DNA from: Psococerastis gibbosa
Taxonomy: Eukaryota; Arthropoda; Insecta; Psocodea; Psocidae
Reading direction: 5' to 3'
Assembly (NCBI GenBank): GCA_963971405.1
Contig: OZ020493.1
Location: 1,488,001-1,552,000 of the forward strand
Length of the DNA stretch: 64,000 nucleotides
Positions 43,155 through 54,946 of the stretch are shown here, one piece after another (within the stretch, counting starts at the first letter, position 1; each line of letters starts with the position of its first letter). The translations under genes were made by a program, and so were the position numbers. Below the pieces are notes generated by a model. That model ran no database searches. It worked only from the letters and a program-made list of their open reading frames with translations, and was not told the DNA's origin.

Positions 43155-43515
43155 TTATTGCTGTATTATATGGAGTATATAACACTGGCATTTTAAATTA
43201 ACTTTTGGTTGAAGAGGCTACCTCCACGTTATAACTGAAATTAGAGGATTATAGAAAAATGGACTTGGCGGGATTCGAACCGACGATCTACACTTAACCG
43301 GGGCGTCGTCTTAACTGTTTGACCACAAACCGGCACAAGAACATTTGACGAATATCCTCTACTTATATACTAGGTTGGGCGTAGATCGTGGGTTCGAATC
43401 CCGCCAAGTCCAGTTTTTCTATATCCTCTAAGTTCAGTTATAACGTGGACGTTGCTTCTTCAACCAAAAGTTAATTCAAAACTCAGTGTTATATACTCCA
43501 TATAATACTGCAATA
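43155..43515. repeat. foldback repeat with a tRNA-like sequence in each arm
   Basis: The left arm (43158-43310) and right arm (43375-43515) are near reverse complements: TATTATATGGAGTATATAAC, TTAACTTTTGGTTGAAGA, and GACTTGGCGGGATTCGAAC against GGGTTCGAATCCCGCCAAGTC. The tRNA box B sits at the inner end of each arm, around a centre of about 60 bp. Confidence 0.85.
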
Positions 43516-43519
43516 TAAT

Positions 43520-43770
43520 GTGTAAAGCATTGCCTTTATGGCATTAAGTAAGCTCACACACCTAATCGGTTAGATAGTTGTGTAGGCCTAGCTGTGCTAA
43601 CCTGTCTAACATTACGAATCATGTCAAAATACGAACATATAAGTGGAGGATATTCATTAACTGCTCTTATGCGGGCTTGTGGTCAAGCGGTTAAGACGAC
43701 GCCCCGGTTAGGCGTAGATCGTGGGTTCGAATCCCGCCAAGTACAGTTTTTCTTTATCCTCTAATTTCAG
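43520..43770 (+). repeat. tRNA-like repeat, second copy
   Basis: CATTGCCTTTATGGCATTAA, TAGATAGTTGTGTAGG, TGTGCTAACCTGTC, then GCGGGCTTGTGGTCAAGCGG and GGGTTCGAATCCCGCC. The box A/B spacing is that of a Leu/Ser-type tRNA, but the fold is incomplete. Related to 54480-54790 and 57725-58165. Confidence 0.8.
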
Positions 43771-45700
43771 TTAAGTACCAACATTAAAAAGGAATTAATT
43801 ATAATTTTGGGTGTAAAAACTGCATCAGATGTCGGCATTTGGGCTACTTAATATACTGAATATTAATTACTTACTCGTTTTATTCTTAATAACATGACAG
43901 TAAAAAATAAAAAAATAATTTTCAGGCTAATTATATAGCAGTATTTTCAAAGACTATAGGCCTAACCGACTAAATTGTAACTTACATGTTGATAGAAAGC
44001 TCGGAGAGCGTGGATGTTGTGTCTAGAAAAGGCAGGTAACGACTGACCAGATATACGAGTAAGTACAGTCCGGTTTTACAACGACTTTCCTCAAACAATT
44101 TGCAGCAAAACAATGTCAAATTGAGACAAAACAAATGTGTCGTGTAGTTCTGCCAATGCCATCATAGGTAGATTTGGATAAGGATATTTATTGCGATATC
44201 TAAAACTAATATGGTTAATTTTTATTTTACATATTTTTGATTCTTCTTGATTTTGGTTTTCAACAATAATTAATAAATAAGTCGGATATAAAAAATCACG
44301 AGCTTCTACTTAATTTTTTTTTTTTAAACGCCATGAAACGGCAAAACAATGGACAACTATCTTCTAGAAATACCTGCTGGGATTGGGATGACAATTCTCA
44401 ATTATGGCGCCCAAGATTAGCTTATGGAGAACCATTGTTCATATTATTGATTGGTTGGATTGGGTAAAACATTCTTTTCCGTCAGAAATATATTTTTTTT
44501 TTAAATCTACAGCAACTTAATTTTAAATTTGCACACAAATGTCCAAAAACAGTATGTCATTAATGTTAATGTTTCCTAATTATCGTATAATTAAAATAAT
44601 AGTTGTACTATATTATTTTTCTTTTTTACTAACTTATTTATATATTTTACTGTTCAATTGGTATTATTTGTACAATGTAATTGCTGTAAAACCAACGATA
44701 AAAAACAAAAAATAAAAAAACTAATAAAAAGCATTAAGTGTAATTGTTATTATTATTATTACTTTTTAAGAAAGGTTAATCGCATACATACAAGTTAATG
44801 AATGTATCCAATTGACCCCTTATTCAGTCGCCTCAATGAGTAAATCAATACTTTTGCTGAGATACGACACGTTCCCGATCGCATGGTGTGTAGAGACTCG
44901 CACAAGTACGAACAAGCTACCACTATGCCATCAAAGGCCATTGTGAATCTATAGTACTATTTTTAATCAATAAAATACAGAGAAGATTTGTTCTCAAAAT
45001 ATGCTTCCCGTGGCATCTAGCGCTGGTTATGAGGATCAATAGTTCTGTTACTGACCACTAGATGACAGAGGCGTTCAGTTACGAACACATAAATGCAGGA
45101 CTGACTCCTTGTTACTGCGCATGTGTCAGTTGAGCTCTTCCCCTCCAACGATGACGTCATGAATAGTTAGATCTTTTTCACATTTTCATTTCAAGTGCAA
45201 CCCATCACCCCCATCCCCCAACACTCACTTTTTATCAATAGCTTTTCATGGTCCTTAAACGTTATTATAAGCCTAAATGAACCAGTATTAACCGTACTGG
45301 ATTTTGATAATAGTATAATATAGGTTTTAATTTTAGGCTATATTTTTTAATTCTGGAACTTTGACTTTATCAAATGGTTAATTGTTAGGTAAGTTATTAT
45401 TAATTATGACAGCTAACTTAACTAGTTAATTATTTGACTTTTTTCCATGACGAAATCGAGAACCTACTGAATTGTGTTCTATATCGTGCCTTATGGTTGG
45501 AAATGAAATAAATAGCCTACTCAAAATCAAAGTCAAATCAAATGTATTTAATTCTAACTCAAAAGTACAAGATACAAATGAACAATTCCCAACCCCAAAT
45601 GTTCCTAAGAATGTGCCTGGGGAGGGAACATACTATACTAGGCTAAATTATTCAATTTAATAGCAATTACATGTGTGCCTGAAATGGGTAGCTACGCTAT
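43771..45700. other. long AT-rich stretch without genes
   Basis: 44862-44945 repeats 23240-23345 (ACGACACGTTCCCGATCGCA, TAGAGACTCGCACAAG). Otherwise low-complexity; ORFs are short and unlike any family. Confidence 0.45.
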
Positions 45701-45754
45701 TGAAAAAAAGGGGAAGATTTATTAATACAAATAGATAAATAGTTAATAGAAACA

Positions 45755-47580
45755 TTACATAATATATTTGCTGATATTTGGATTTGAGTGAATTGATAAG
45801 CATAGGAAGAGGAACATTGCTGCTTTGTACTGGAGAGAGTGGGAGGTGAGAACTTTGGCAATGAGGATTTCTTGTAGGGTAGTTATGTAACGACTGAGGT
45901 TGGTCAACTCTATTTTAAGATCATTTACAGCTTTGAGTATACTTGCCTTATAGAAATCGGAAAGAGTCGGAACTTTGAGAAGTTTGTAAAGTGAGACTGC
46001 CGAGAAGTAGTAAGGTTTATTGTAGGATACTCTGAGGATATTATTTAGCGGTACATTAATTCTATTCAAACTAGTATCGTACGTTCCTCCCCAATAAGCA
46101 GCTAGTGCATATTGGGCAATTGATATGGCCAAGGCATAAAAAATTATACGTATTACATCCTTGTTTGCACTATTTCTGAGTCTTCTAAATACATATAGAA
46201 CTTTTTTAAGCCTATTCACAGTCGCATTTATATGATCATCCCAACCCATTCTGAAATCAATTGTGACACCAAGATATTTACAACTATTGACTCTACTCAA
46301 TGATACACAGGTACAGGATGAATCATTGCAGTGCTAATCATGTAACACAATACTTGAAGCTTCATTTGGTTGGCCTTTCACATTGCTGCTGTAAGCAATA
46401 TAATTAGTTTTGTCAGTATTGAGAGAAAGTTTATTGTGATTCAGCTATATCTTAATTAAAAAAGGCCAACGGCCTTACCATGTTGATTCCATTAGAGCAG
46501 AGCATGTTTCAAACTGCGGCAACTTGGTAGTGTGCACAGCGTTGGCAGGGGAACCTGGTGGGACATGATAACGCGCTTTGGCAGTATAAGTCGAGTCCTG
46601 GTCACCTCCGATTTAATCGTGTGACTTTACCATGTTTCCCAAGTGGTTCGGAATCCACTATAATCAGGAGGTCCACCCTGTCAGTCAACTCCCCTTTCCC
46701 CGAGGTGAAAGAGTCTGCCCTTAGGGTGCCTCAAGTTAACAAACAGACTCACCCCCCCCCCGCCAGGCTGACAGGGTTGCTTAAAGCAAGAATGCTGAAA
46801 GCAGGCGTTAGAAACAACAACATATCTTAATTAAATTCACATCATGATTTGCTATCTTAAAAACTTCTTCCCATATCTGACCCTCAAAGTAAACCGCAGT
46901 GTCATCAGCATAGTAGAACAACCAACCATTAAGATCCAGCGCTTTGATATCATTTAAGTAGATAATAAACAAAAGTGGTCCAAGCACAGTTCCTTGCGGG
47001 ACATCCGTGGTCACACATCTTAAGTCACTAGTAAAATCATCAATTTTAACACATTGAATACGATTCATTAAAAAGCTCTTTATTAATTTTAAAACAGAGC
47101 CTCTCAGGCCCAATTTAAATAATTTGTCTATTAAAATTTGATGATTTACAGTATCAAAAACCTTTCTCAAGTCTAAAAATATAGTCAACGGTTTTTTATT
47201 ACTCTCCAAAGCATCATAAACGAAGAGTTCAAGAATGGGATCAACGGAGTTACGCCCTTTTCTAAAACCATACTGTTCACCCATCAAAAATGATTCAATA
47301 ACAGAGTCTTGTAATCTTATTTTCATTGCACTCTCTACAACTTTAGATAATGAGGATGTTAACGATATTGGTCTGTAATTATTAAGTTGATCTCTGTTTC
47401 CTCCCTTGTGTACAGGAATAATAATAACAACAGTTTTCAGAGCAGATGGGAAGACACCTGTCATTATACACAAATTAATAATATGTGTCACAGGGAGAGC
47501 AATAAGGCTATCAAACATACTTAGTATTTTCATAGGAATTTTATCAATACCCGGAGCAGCTCGATTACAAAGATTTTATA
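45755..47580 (-). pseudogene. CR1-like LINE ORF2, reverse transcriptase part
   Basis: The minus strand reads IPMKILSMFDSLIALPVTHI, GNRDQLNNYRPISLTSSLSK, MGEQYGFRKGRNS, LTIFLDLRKVFDTVNH (catalytic Asp block), TTDVPQGTVLGPLLFIIYLN and FYYADDTAVYF (catalytic YADD). A 5S SINE splits the next segment at NLIKI; beyond it follow NSCKYLGVTIDFRMGWDDHI and RIIFYALAISIAQYALAAYW. No RNase H follows, as expected for CR1/Jockey-type elements. The RT would copy LINE RNA at a nicked target. Confidence 0.92.
46461..46821 (+). mobile_element. 5S-rRNA-derived SINE, with perfect 14-bp duplication
   Basis: AAAGGCCAACGGCCTTACC starts it and GAAACAACAAC ends it; ATATCTTAATTAAA flanks both sides (46447-46460, 46822-46835). 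The head resembles 5S rRNA; the body has GTGGTTCGGAATCCACTATA. A C-run at 46751-46761 is variable between copies. Confidence 0.9.
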
Positions 47581-48041
47581 ATTTTTATTACGTCCTCAGT
47601 CTCAAAAAACTCCCATTTAGAGCAATTTGGAGCTCTAGCATATACATTTGGGTCATAGTTAATATGAGTAGTGTCTGGCTTAATGTCGTCCGCCAGTTTT
47701 TTTCCAATTGTTGAAAAATAATTATTAAACTCCTCGGTCATGTTCTTTAGATCGTGATTAGTAATAGATGAGCCGTCAATAGATGTTAATTTTTTTTTTT
47801 TTTTTTTTTTTTTAAACCCTGTCCGTAATCATGTTGACACTTCGCCAGATTTTAGCAGAGCTATTTCCTGAAGCAATTAACTTATCTCTGTAATAATTGT
47901 TTTTCGTATCTTTTATTAAGAGCGCGAGTGTCTTTCTATATTTCTTAGCATACTCATAGAGTATGAAATTGGTTGCTGGATTAATTTTGATTCTTTTAAA
48001 TTGTTTATCCCTCTTTCTAATTGCCTTTAGAATGCCACTAG

Positions 48042-48812
48042 TTATCCAGGGTTTATTATTAACTTCTTGTGAGGAATTCTCTTTTCAGAAGTAGCAAAAT
48101 CTATGAAACATTTCATACTGCTTAAAAAGTAATCTGTAGCTTTATTCACGTCAGAAGTTGGCAAAACTGATTGCCATTGCTCACCCTCGTGACATTTTTC
48201 AATTGTTTTGAAGTCAGTACGAGTTAACACATTTCTGTTAGACTTATCATGACAATTTTGAGCCTTGCCCCAAGTTAAATGGAGCATAGTCACATAGTGG
48301 TCAGTTATATCTGTCTGTTCAACAGCTCCTTGGGATTCAGCCTTATCGGAAACAAAAAAGTGGTCAAGGCATGATATAGAGTTATCCTTGACGCGGGTAT
48401 AACAGTTTATGGCAGACTTCATACCTAGGCAGTCCAGCATATCCAGATATTTATCCGTGTAAATGTTTTTATCAGAATTTAAAATATCAAAATTTAAGTC
48501 ACCTCCTAATGCTAATACGTGTTTACCACTCTGAGCTATTAAAACTTTCATTTTTTTAATTTAAATCTTCTATAAAATCAAGTGCACTACAAGATGGCGG
48601 TCTATATACAATGATTGTTGAGTATTTAGTTCCACTAAATTCGAACGATATCAGAACTGAGTTGCATTGTTTAATGGGATATTTAATTACATTAGCAGCA
48701 AGTGAGGACTTCACAAAAACAACTATGCCATCACATTTATTAATTTCTGAAAAACTATAAGAGGTTTCATAACCATCAATATTAAATAAACTGCCGTCGT
48801 TAGGCGTCTTGA
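48042..48812 (-). pseudogene. CR1-like LINE ORF2, endonuclease main part
   Basis: SLFNIDGYETSYSF, then CDGIVVFVKSS, IVYRPPS (48600), then after a stop LALGGDLNFDILNSD (Asp-x-Asn block), SISCLDHFFVSD and ITDHYVTML (S/T-D-H block). Its N-terminal start (HMNIRSI, ALTET) lies beyond the 1.95-kb insertion at 50765-50968, so the two pieces belong together. Confidence 0.85.
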
Positions 48813-50761
48813 CGGAGGGCTAACTCTCACCAAATCATTCCTCAACTACCCCAGTCGTTGGTCAGGGCAAGAGTAGAAATAAAGGAACAAACAAGGAACA
48901 AGCTCAGATAATCGGAAAACAAAGGGAAACAAAACTCAGGGTTGGGCGCCGTGTGGATAAACCACTATTAAATTAAAAGAGATAAGGATACGTACGGTAG
49001 ACAGAATATAGGAAATATGGAAATGCTAAATTATTATGACTTATTACCAGTCGAGCTGGTGTAGTTGAAGAATGATTAGGCTCCTTCCACAGGACAGGTA
49101 CAGAAAAATCAATAAATGCATATTAAAGGGGGCTGTTAATGAGCAGTATACAGAAATCAGTACAGTATCAGAAATGTAAGATATATAAAATGAGTAGGCT
49201 ACTTATCCTCAGCTGCTTCCTCCAGTAGCCGCGCATAAGTAGCCATCTCCGCATCGTCTCAGCTCCTCCTGGATGTTCTCAGGCCGTGCAATGGCGGGGA
49301 CACTCGGAACAAAAGATGGATGAAAGTTGAGGAGACTGGACATCGAGTATTGTACCTCCACCACCGCAGCACCTGAAAACACCCAAGAAGAGAAGTACAC
49401 ATGGCAAAAGTACAAGTAAAAGTATGCAAATAATATTGTAGTACAGAGTATAAGTGCAACAGTAATACTGTATACACTATAATGATATAAACAGTAATAA
49501 TTGACACAATTCCCACCACCCTTCAGCTGCGCGCACCATACAAAACGTAATGGACAGCTCGCTGCTAGAAGGTGGGGAAAGAGCGTCATACAGTTAAATA
49601 GCAAGATATTCAGCAATATACATTCGGAGTTATCCTGCATACAGAATATCGCATGATTTATGAGAAATATTATATTTTAAGAACGAGCAAGGGTAGCAAG
49701 AAGTGCATGCCCTGTCGTTATAAAGTGTAGTAGAAATATGTTAAATAGCCTAAATTAAATTGAAAATGAATAAGTTATATAGAATTTTAGCACCACGATA
49801 GGCTATACCAGAATGCTGGTGACAGAATTAACATAGGATACAGTATATACCGGATATCCAGAACAAAGCACTATACCATAAGTTCACTGAAGTAATAAAA
49901 TAGGAGTTCACTGAAGAGGCAAGCGGGATTTACCCTTAAGTCTATGGGGGGGGGGGGAATAATTGGACGCTGATCACATGTACCTTATAAACGTGGGCCG
50001 ACGCTCCATGGCGATGGCCCTTCCGCCGTTCACCCCATCGGGCGTGGAAGCTCTACTCCAACATCATTGGCCGGTAATTAAGGTACATGGAACAGCCGCC
50101 GACTCTGGTCATCATGGAAGGAAGGTCCTCAGAGATGGCCGCTTGCAGTAGGTAGGTGGACAACGGAACAACGCCGTGCACCAACACCTTGCACAACAAC
50201 TGCACCGAGCACAAACACCCTAAAATGGTTATAAAATAAACAAAGAATGAAGAATTAGTGTTTAAAGGCTATAAAGACAATTTAATATTAAAACGGGGAA
50301 AAATACGGTCTACAAAATTTGCATGTGCAGAGCTTGTCTGCGCCGGAGAATACGGGCAGTAGCCTATTTATAATGAGGAATATTGTGGTTAAATTATTAC
50401 TAAATTTAATGTTCGTAATATTAAAAGATTTTACTCACCACCGTTGTGGGACGTTATGTGAAGGAATTAGAGATATAAACGAAGTAATTAATAATTGGTT
50501 TCAATTCAAAATGCGAATAAAATATGAAAATGAAGCTTCAACGTTGCAACAGGAACCAAGAAGTCCAGTCGTTTGATTCCCCCTTCTTCCGCCAGAGCGC
50601 TGACCGCAATTACGCCGTAGTACCGCCAAATTCAAATATTGTAAAGAAATATTTTATTACACAAAATTCCAATTTGAAGCCTCCCGACAGTACATTAAGT
50701 ACAAGAGGAGACCCCAAAAAGGAAATACGCGAAGCACAAAATATTTCCTCACAGTCTGCTA
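48810..50761. mobile_element. unclassified 1.95-kb insertion in the LINE
   Basis: It splits the endonuclease between the Glu block (ALTET) and SLFNIDGY. CGTCT occurs at 48805-48809 and 50762-50766 and may be a 5-bp target duplication. There are no recognised terminal repeats. GGTTGGGCGCCGTGTGG near 48940 resembles a primer-binding site, but no matching LTR pair is seen. A minus-strand segment at 49205-49370 follows a GTGTTTTCAG acceptor-like site and reads MSSLLNFHPSFVPSVPAIAR, RPENIQEELRRCG; unknown. 49940-49955 is a G-run. Confidence 0.6.
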
Positions 50762-50764
50762 CGT

Positions 50765-50968
50765 CTCTGTAAGCGCTATCACATCAAATAATGAGTTTAA
50801 GGACTGTAAATAGCTACTAAAGTAATCAAAGTTATGGTTTATGCTTCTGATATTCATATGTAGAAATAAAAAATTGTTAGGTTGTTTTTTTCATGGGAAG
50901 CAGTTATCGAAATCAAATATAATGGTCTCATTATTCGTACTATCGATTAATTTTAAGAGATCTGTCAT
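50765..50968 (-). pseudogene. CR1-like LINE ORF2, N-terminal start
   Basis: ATG at 50968, MTDLLKLIDSTNNETIIFDF, one stop, then FLHMNIRSINHNFDY (Asn block) and FDVIALTET (Glu block) up to the insertion border. Confidence 0.8.
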
Positions 50969-51072
50969 TTTTGTGGGTTACTTCATTAACTATGATAAAA
51001 TTTCGAGTGATACAGTATATATTTACTTATTTTAATTTGATCAATAAATCGTTTTCGATTCTATCATAAGTG

Positions 51073-51947
51073 CTATTTTTTTAACCAACACTTTGTTTTT
51101 TTTAACCAGACGTACTCATATTTTTTTTGACGTGCCTCTTCCTTCGTTAACCATAATAAGTTCCTGAAGTAAGGGGAAAGACTCTCGTTTATGTAGATAC
51201 GTTCGCCGTTTTTGCCAGATAGGGTCTTCTTATATTTGCTATACAGAAAGGCGTCCCTTGTCCTCCTATTGACGAACTCAACAGCAATGGGGCGTATTTT
51301 TGCTTGAGAGGGCATACGATGTACCGCTTGGATGTCAGAAGGGTTAACACTTGCTTGCAGCCTTGAACCAATTTCAATGACTAGGTCATCTAGGTTTTCC
51401 CCAGGCGACTGGGGAGCCCCTCCTATTTCTATTTGGTTTCTGCGAGCGTATTGGTTAGCTGAGCACGAACGTTTGAATTCTCCTTCTCTGAGCACTTGAG
51501 TTTAGATTCGAGGATATCAATTCTATTGGCCAATTGCGGGAGCACTTCAAGTTTAGTTTTTAGCTCTTCGTAACAATCGCTGATAAATGATTGAGATTTA
51601 ATCAAGTCGTTAATACTCGCCGATAAATAATTAACTTTGACGTTTATTTGCTTTTGAAATTGTTTAACTTCTTCCCTGAAGCTTTAAAGCAGACTAATCA
51701 CATCACATCACACCACATCACAGGCTCCTCGCCATCAATAGACTTCAGGGGAGCAGATTTGTTTAAGTTCAGAATTACTTTACATGGTGGGCACACCCAT
51801 TGTTGTTTTTCAGCTTGCGTTTTTTCCCCTCTGAACCGCTTCTCAGATCAGCCCGCAGCTGAAATGGTAAGAGCCTTTTCATTCACTGCAAACAACGGCA
51901 TCCTCCAAAATGACTGGCTCCTTGCACTTATTGCAGGGAGTGGACAT
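51073..51947 (-). pseudogene. LINE ORF1: PHD finger, coiled coil, RRM-like C-terminus
   Basis: ATG 51947. A Cys/His array of PHD type (CNKCKEPV, VVCSE, a stop at the expected Trp, then KGSYHFSC) is followed by broken text to about 51700. Next comes a helical heptad region (NDLIKSQSFISDCYEELKTK, LPQLANRIDILESKLK) and a 140-codon open part: DIQAVHRMPSQAKIRPIAVE, NRRTRDAFLYSKYKKTLSG, IYINESLSPYFRNLLWLTKE. That last domain matches the ORF1 RNA-binding C-terminus of CR1/Jockey-type LINEs. The protein packages LINE RNA. Two or more stops and a frameshift inactivate it. Confidence 0.8.
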
Positions 51948-52244
51948 TGCTAGCTAAAGTGGATACGGGCTTCAATATTAATTTGTAGAAAATATATAGT
52001 AGGAATGGTTCCAGTGTATCATACAAGCTTATCAGTAACCAGTCTTAGCCAATCTAAACAAGTCCTGAACTGCTGTTAGGCTATATAGTGAAGTTGACAG
52101 TTTCTTGCTAGTTAAATATACGAATATTCACATTCCCTTCCTGTCTTCTCGACTCCCAGTCAGAACCTTATATGAGCCCCGCTCCCGGCGTGGGAAGTTT
52201 TCTATAGCTTTATATTTTATTTTTATTTTATATATACAGAATTA

Positions 52245-53062
52245 ATGACATTTCAGTTAGCCAACCTCAACAAGGAAGCAATTAACCTGGTTTCCGATGG
52301 GATAGATCTTCCAGCTGCTCTTACCGTGTCTTTTCTGGGCCTTAATATTGATCATATGTTGACCTGGCGACCACACATTCACAAGTTATGCGCTAAATTA
52401 TCTTCCTGTGTCTTCCTCCTGCGCACTCTGCAGCCTCTCGTTAGCCAAGACGTACTAAAAATTGTTTATTTTGCTGTTTTTGACTCCAGAATGCGCTATG
52501 GGATAGCAACATGGGAAAGCGCCACTGAGTCCGATCGGGTTTTCCAAGTCCAAAAGCGTGCCATTAGAGCTTTAATTGATTGGGACATGGGATCAACGAG
52601 TGTCTTGTCGACCCTTATTCGAGAAACTCGATATCCTCCCTCTGGCATCAGTGTTTATACTCGAGACCCTGACGTATACTCGTAGGCACTTGCACAAATA
52701 TGCTTTTAATGCAGAAACTCACCACCATCAGACACGGAGTAGGGGTGACTTGCACCAGGAGCAATACCGTACAGCCGCCATGGGAAATTCACCCCACCAC
52801 TTAGGTGCGAGGTTATATAACGGGCTACCCGGCCTCCTAAGGCTTCCAACTTTAACACCATCCCAATTTAGGAAGGGCGTGATTAGGCTTCTTGGTGTGA
52901 ACCGCCCTTACTCCGTACCTGAATTTTTTGACCACAACTACAACAGTTGAGTTTATATCTTATGTATCGCATTATATGTTTCTGTGTTTCTGTTTGACGT
53001 AATAGAGTTGTAACGACGCCGAGAATACCATTGTATTTTTAAAATGGCCAATACATGACTTA
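52245..53062 (+). pseudogene. LINE RT C-terminal part with TGACTTA tail
   Basis: SFLGLNIDHMLTWRPHIHKL, LKIVYFAVFDSRMRYGIATW and FQVQKRAIRAL in one frame, then a shift near 52590 into CRPLFEKLDILPLASVFILE and GARLYNGLPGLLRLPTLTPS, FRKGVIRLLGVN. This is the thumb and C-terminal part of a Jockey/CR1-type RT in a coding order free of other breaks. The 3' end shows ACATGACTTATGACTTAT at 53053-53070, a short tail repeat. Confidence 0.85.
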
Positions 53063-53600
53063 TGACTTATATTGGTACCAAAGCACAACCTACTATGTCC
53101 AAATTCACGTTACAAAACAAAAAGAACAGATAAAGTCCAAAATAACAGACTTCCAGTGTTTGGAGAAATTGAGAAAGTTTGTGAAAATTAGGACTGAAAT
53201 AGTGGGGTTTTACGCCTTTTGAGGAACCTACTGGGGGGGGGGGGCTATAGCCCCCATAACCCCCTCCCCGTGGATCCGCGCCTGGTCCAGTAAGAGGATA
53301 TGTTACGTAGAATATTGGCATTCATATCCTATTAGGCCTATATGATGCATGAAGTCTTCTGCAACTTACATCATGAGCCAAATCTTTAATAAATTGATTT
53401 TTTAATTAAATAATAAAATAAACAGTCAATAAAAACAACAAATTTTGGGGTGCTAATATTATACGTAACGTCGTAACATGTCCTCTTAAAAACATCAGCT
53501 TTTGGAAGAAAATCATTCTAAACTTGATAACCAACCAATAGGAGTGATCTGGTAGTGACGTCATTCTGGGACCTATCCGGCGATCCGCCATTTTAGATCT
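53063..53600. repeat. REP-G fragment and unassigned flank
   Basis: 53180-53290 has GACTGAAATAGTGGGGTTTT, a G-run and CGTGGATCCGCGCCTGG, the end style of GC-rich hAT-like debris. The rest is unassigned. Confidence 0.45.
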
Positions 53601-53727
53601 TTCTTTGTGTGTGTGTGTGTGACTGTGTTTGTCAACTGTCCACAGAGTTTCTTAATTCTTATTCATCTAGGACTGTGTCCTGTGTCTTTCAGTCTGCTGT
53701 CGCAAAAAGCGTGTAGTTTTGAAAAGA

Positions 53728-53902
53728 TGAAGCGATTTTTCCAAGCTGTAGGCTCAGATTTTGTGACTGCATGCTCTTCTAAAGACAAACGGAATGTAGA
53801 ACCGACGGGTGGAGCACCTAGTTTACAATCAATGTGTGTAGCTGAATATAATTTTTTTGATGTAGCAAGCGATATCCTCAACGTTGTTATTATGGTTGAA
53901 TA
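53728..53902 (+). other. ORF, possible transposase N-terminus
   Basis: 58 codons from MKRFFQAVGSDFVTACSSKD. A short basic MKRFF start followed by a polar stretch resembles the beginnings of some hAT proteins, and hAT-like exons lie downstream (54947, 59131). On its own the resemblance is weak. Confidence 0.25.
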
Positions 53903-53939
53903 ATTAAGTAGCACGAACCTATTAATACGCATATTGAGG

Positions 53940-54479
53940 TAATGCTATCCAGATCAAACAAGTCGAAATTTGAATACAAAGAATGCATGGAATGGTGTGT
54001 AACCAGGACTGTGGATTGTTGTCTTCTTGATTTGTTAGCAGTATAATTTAGTACAGGTAGCACTTAGTGCTACTAAACTAATAACATCCATGTAAGTACT
54101 GTACAGTGTACACTTTAATGCTGTAGTAATGTAGTTGTTTTAGGGTTTAGTAACTCGATGCAAAGCAAAATCTATTGAAAAAGATAAAATATTAACCGAT
54201 TTTGACCACAATTGGCCGACTCAAGTATTATATAGTTTATATATAATCTATGTATACATATATATTATAAGTAAATTCATGAACCACCCTGATCCGCCAT
54301 TTTCTTTCAGTCTTCTCTTTTCAAACTTTAGAGAAAGCCCGTTGTGTATGTTCTTTAAGATGTGGGTAATGACTAAATGTTAGTAGCCTATAAATTCAAA
54401 TAAAAAGCTAGATAATTATAGAAGTTCTTGAGATAGCGGTCACAACAAGTCGGAAGTATTGAAAATTGCCATCTATAGA
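53940..54479. other. unassigned AT-rich sequence
   Basis: No gene or repeat recognised. Confidence 0.4.
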
Positions 54480-54790
54480 TGACATTGCTGATTGCAGTAT
54501 TATATGGTGTATGTACACAGACATTAAATTAACTTTGGTTGTTGAGGTAACCTCTAAGTAATAACCGAAATTAGAGGATATAGAAAAACTGGGCTTGGCG
54601 GGATTCGAACCCACGATCTACGCCTAACCGGGGCATCGTCTCAACCGCTCGACTACAAGCCCGGGCAAGAACAGCTACACAACTATCTAACCGAACAAGT
54701 CTGAGCTTACTTAATGCCATAAAGGCAATGCATTACACATTATATTGCAGTATTATATGGTGTATGTAACCCTGACATTAAATTAACTCT
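54480..54790 (-). repeat. tRNA-like repeat, third copy
   Basis: CTTGGCGGGATTCGAACCC, ACGATCTACGCCTAACCGG, then CTACACAACTATCTAACCG and TATTGCAGTATTATATGGTG: the reverse of 43520-43760. Confidence 0.8.
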
Positions 54791-54946
54791 GCCTTGATGT
54801 TTTGCCCTTATTTCTACTGAACCGTTTGAAGATCCTATAATACCGATGATTAATTAAATAGGCTATTGTTTGTAAATAGGAACATAAATCATAATTCATG
54901 TAACTATTGTTAATTTCAAACAGGATAATGTTTTTTTTCTTAACAG

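Larger units (their letters stand above)
45755..51947 (-). mobile_element. CR1-like LINE with two ORFs, twice interrupted
   Basis: ORF1 at 51947-51073, a 104-bp gap, ORF2 from ATG 50968 down to 45755. Internal insertions are a 1.95-kb segment (48810-50761) and a 5S SINE (46461-46821). With these removed the LINE is about 3.9 kb. The 3' UTR ends near 45700. Frameshifts, several stops and a T-run at 47788-47812 make it inactive. Confidence 0.85.

Noticed and set aside
43673-43741. Possible tRNA-Leu/Ser gene
   Set aside because: Box A and B are present, but the arms do not all pair and the same unit recurs with changes at other sites inside larger repeats. It is a tRNA-derived repeat.
48935-48960. 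Primer-binding site of an LTR retrotransposon (GGTTGGGCGCCGTGTGG)
   Set aside because: No pair of long terminal repeats could be found around it. Kept only as a note on the unclassified insertion.
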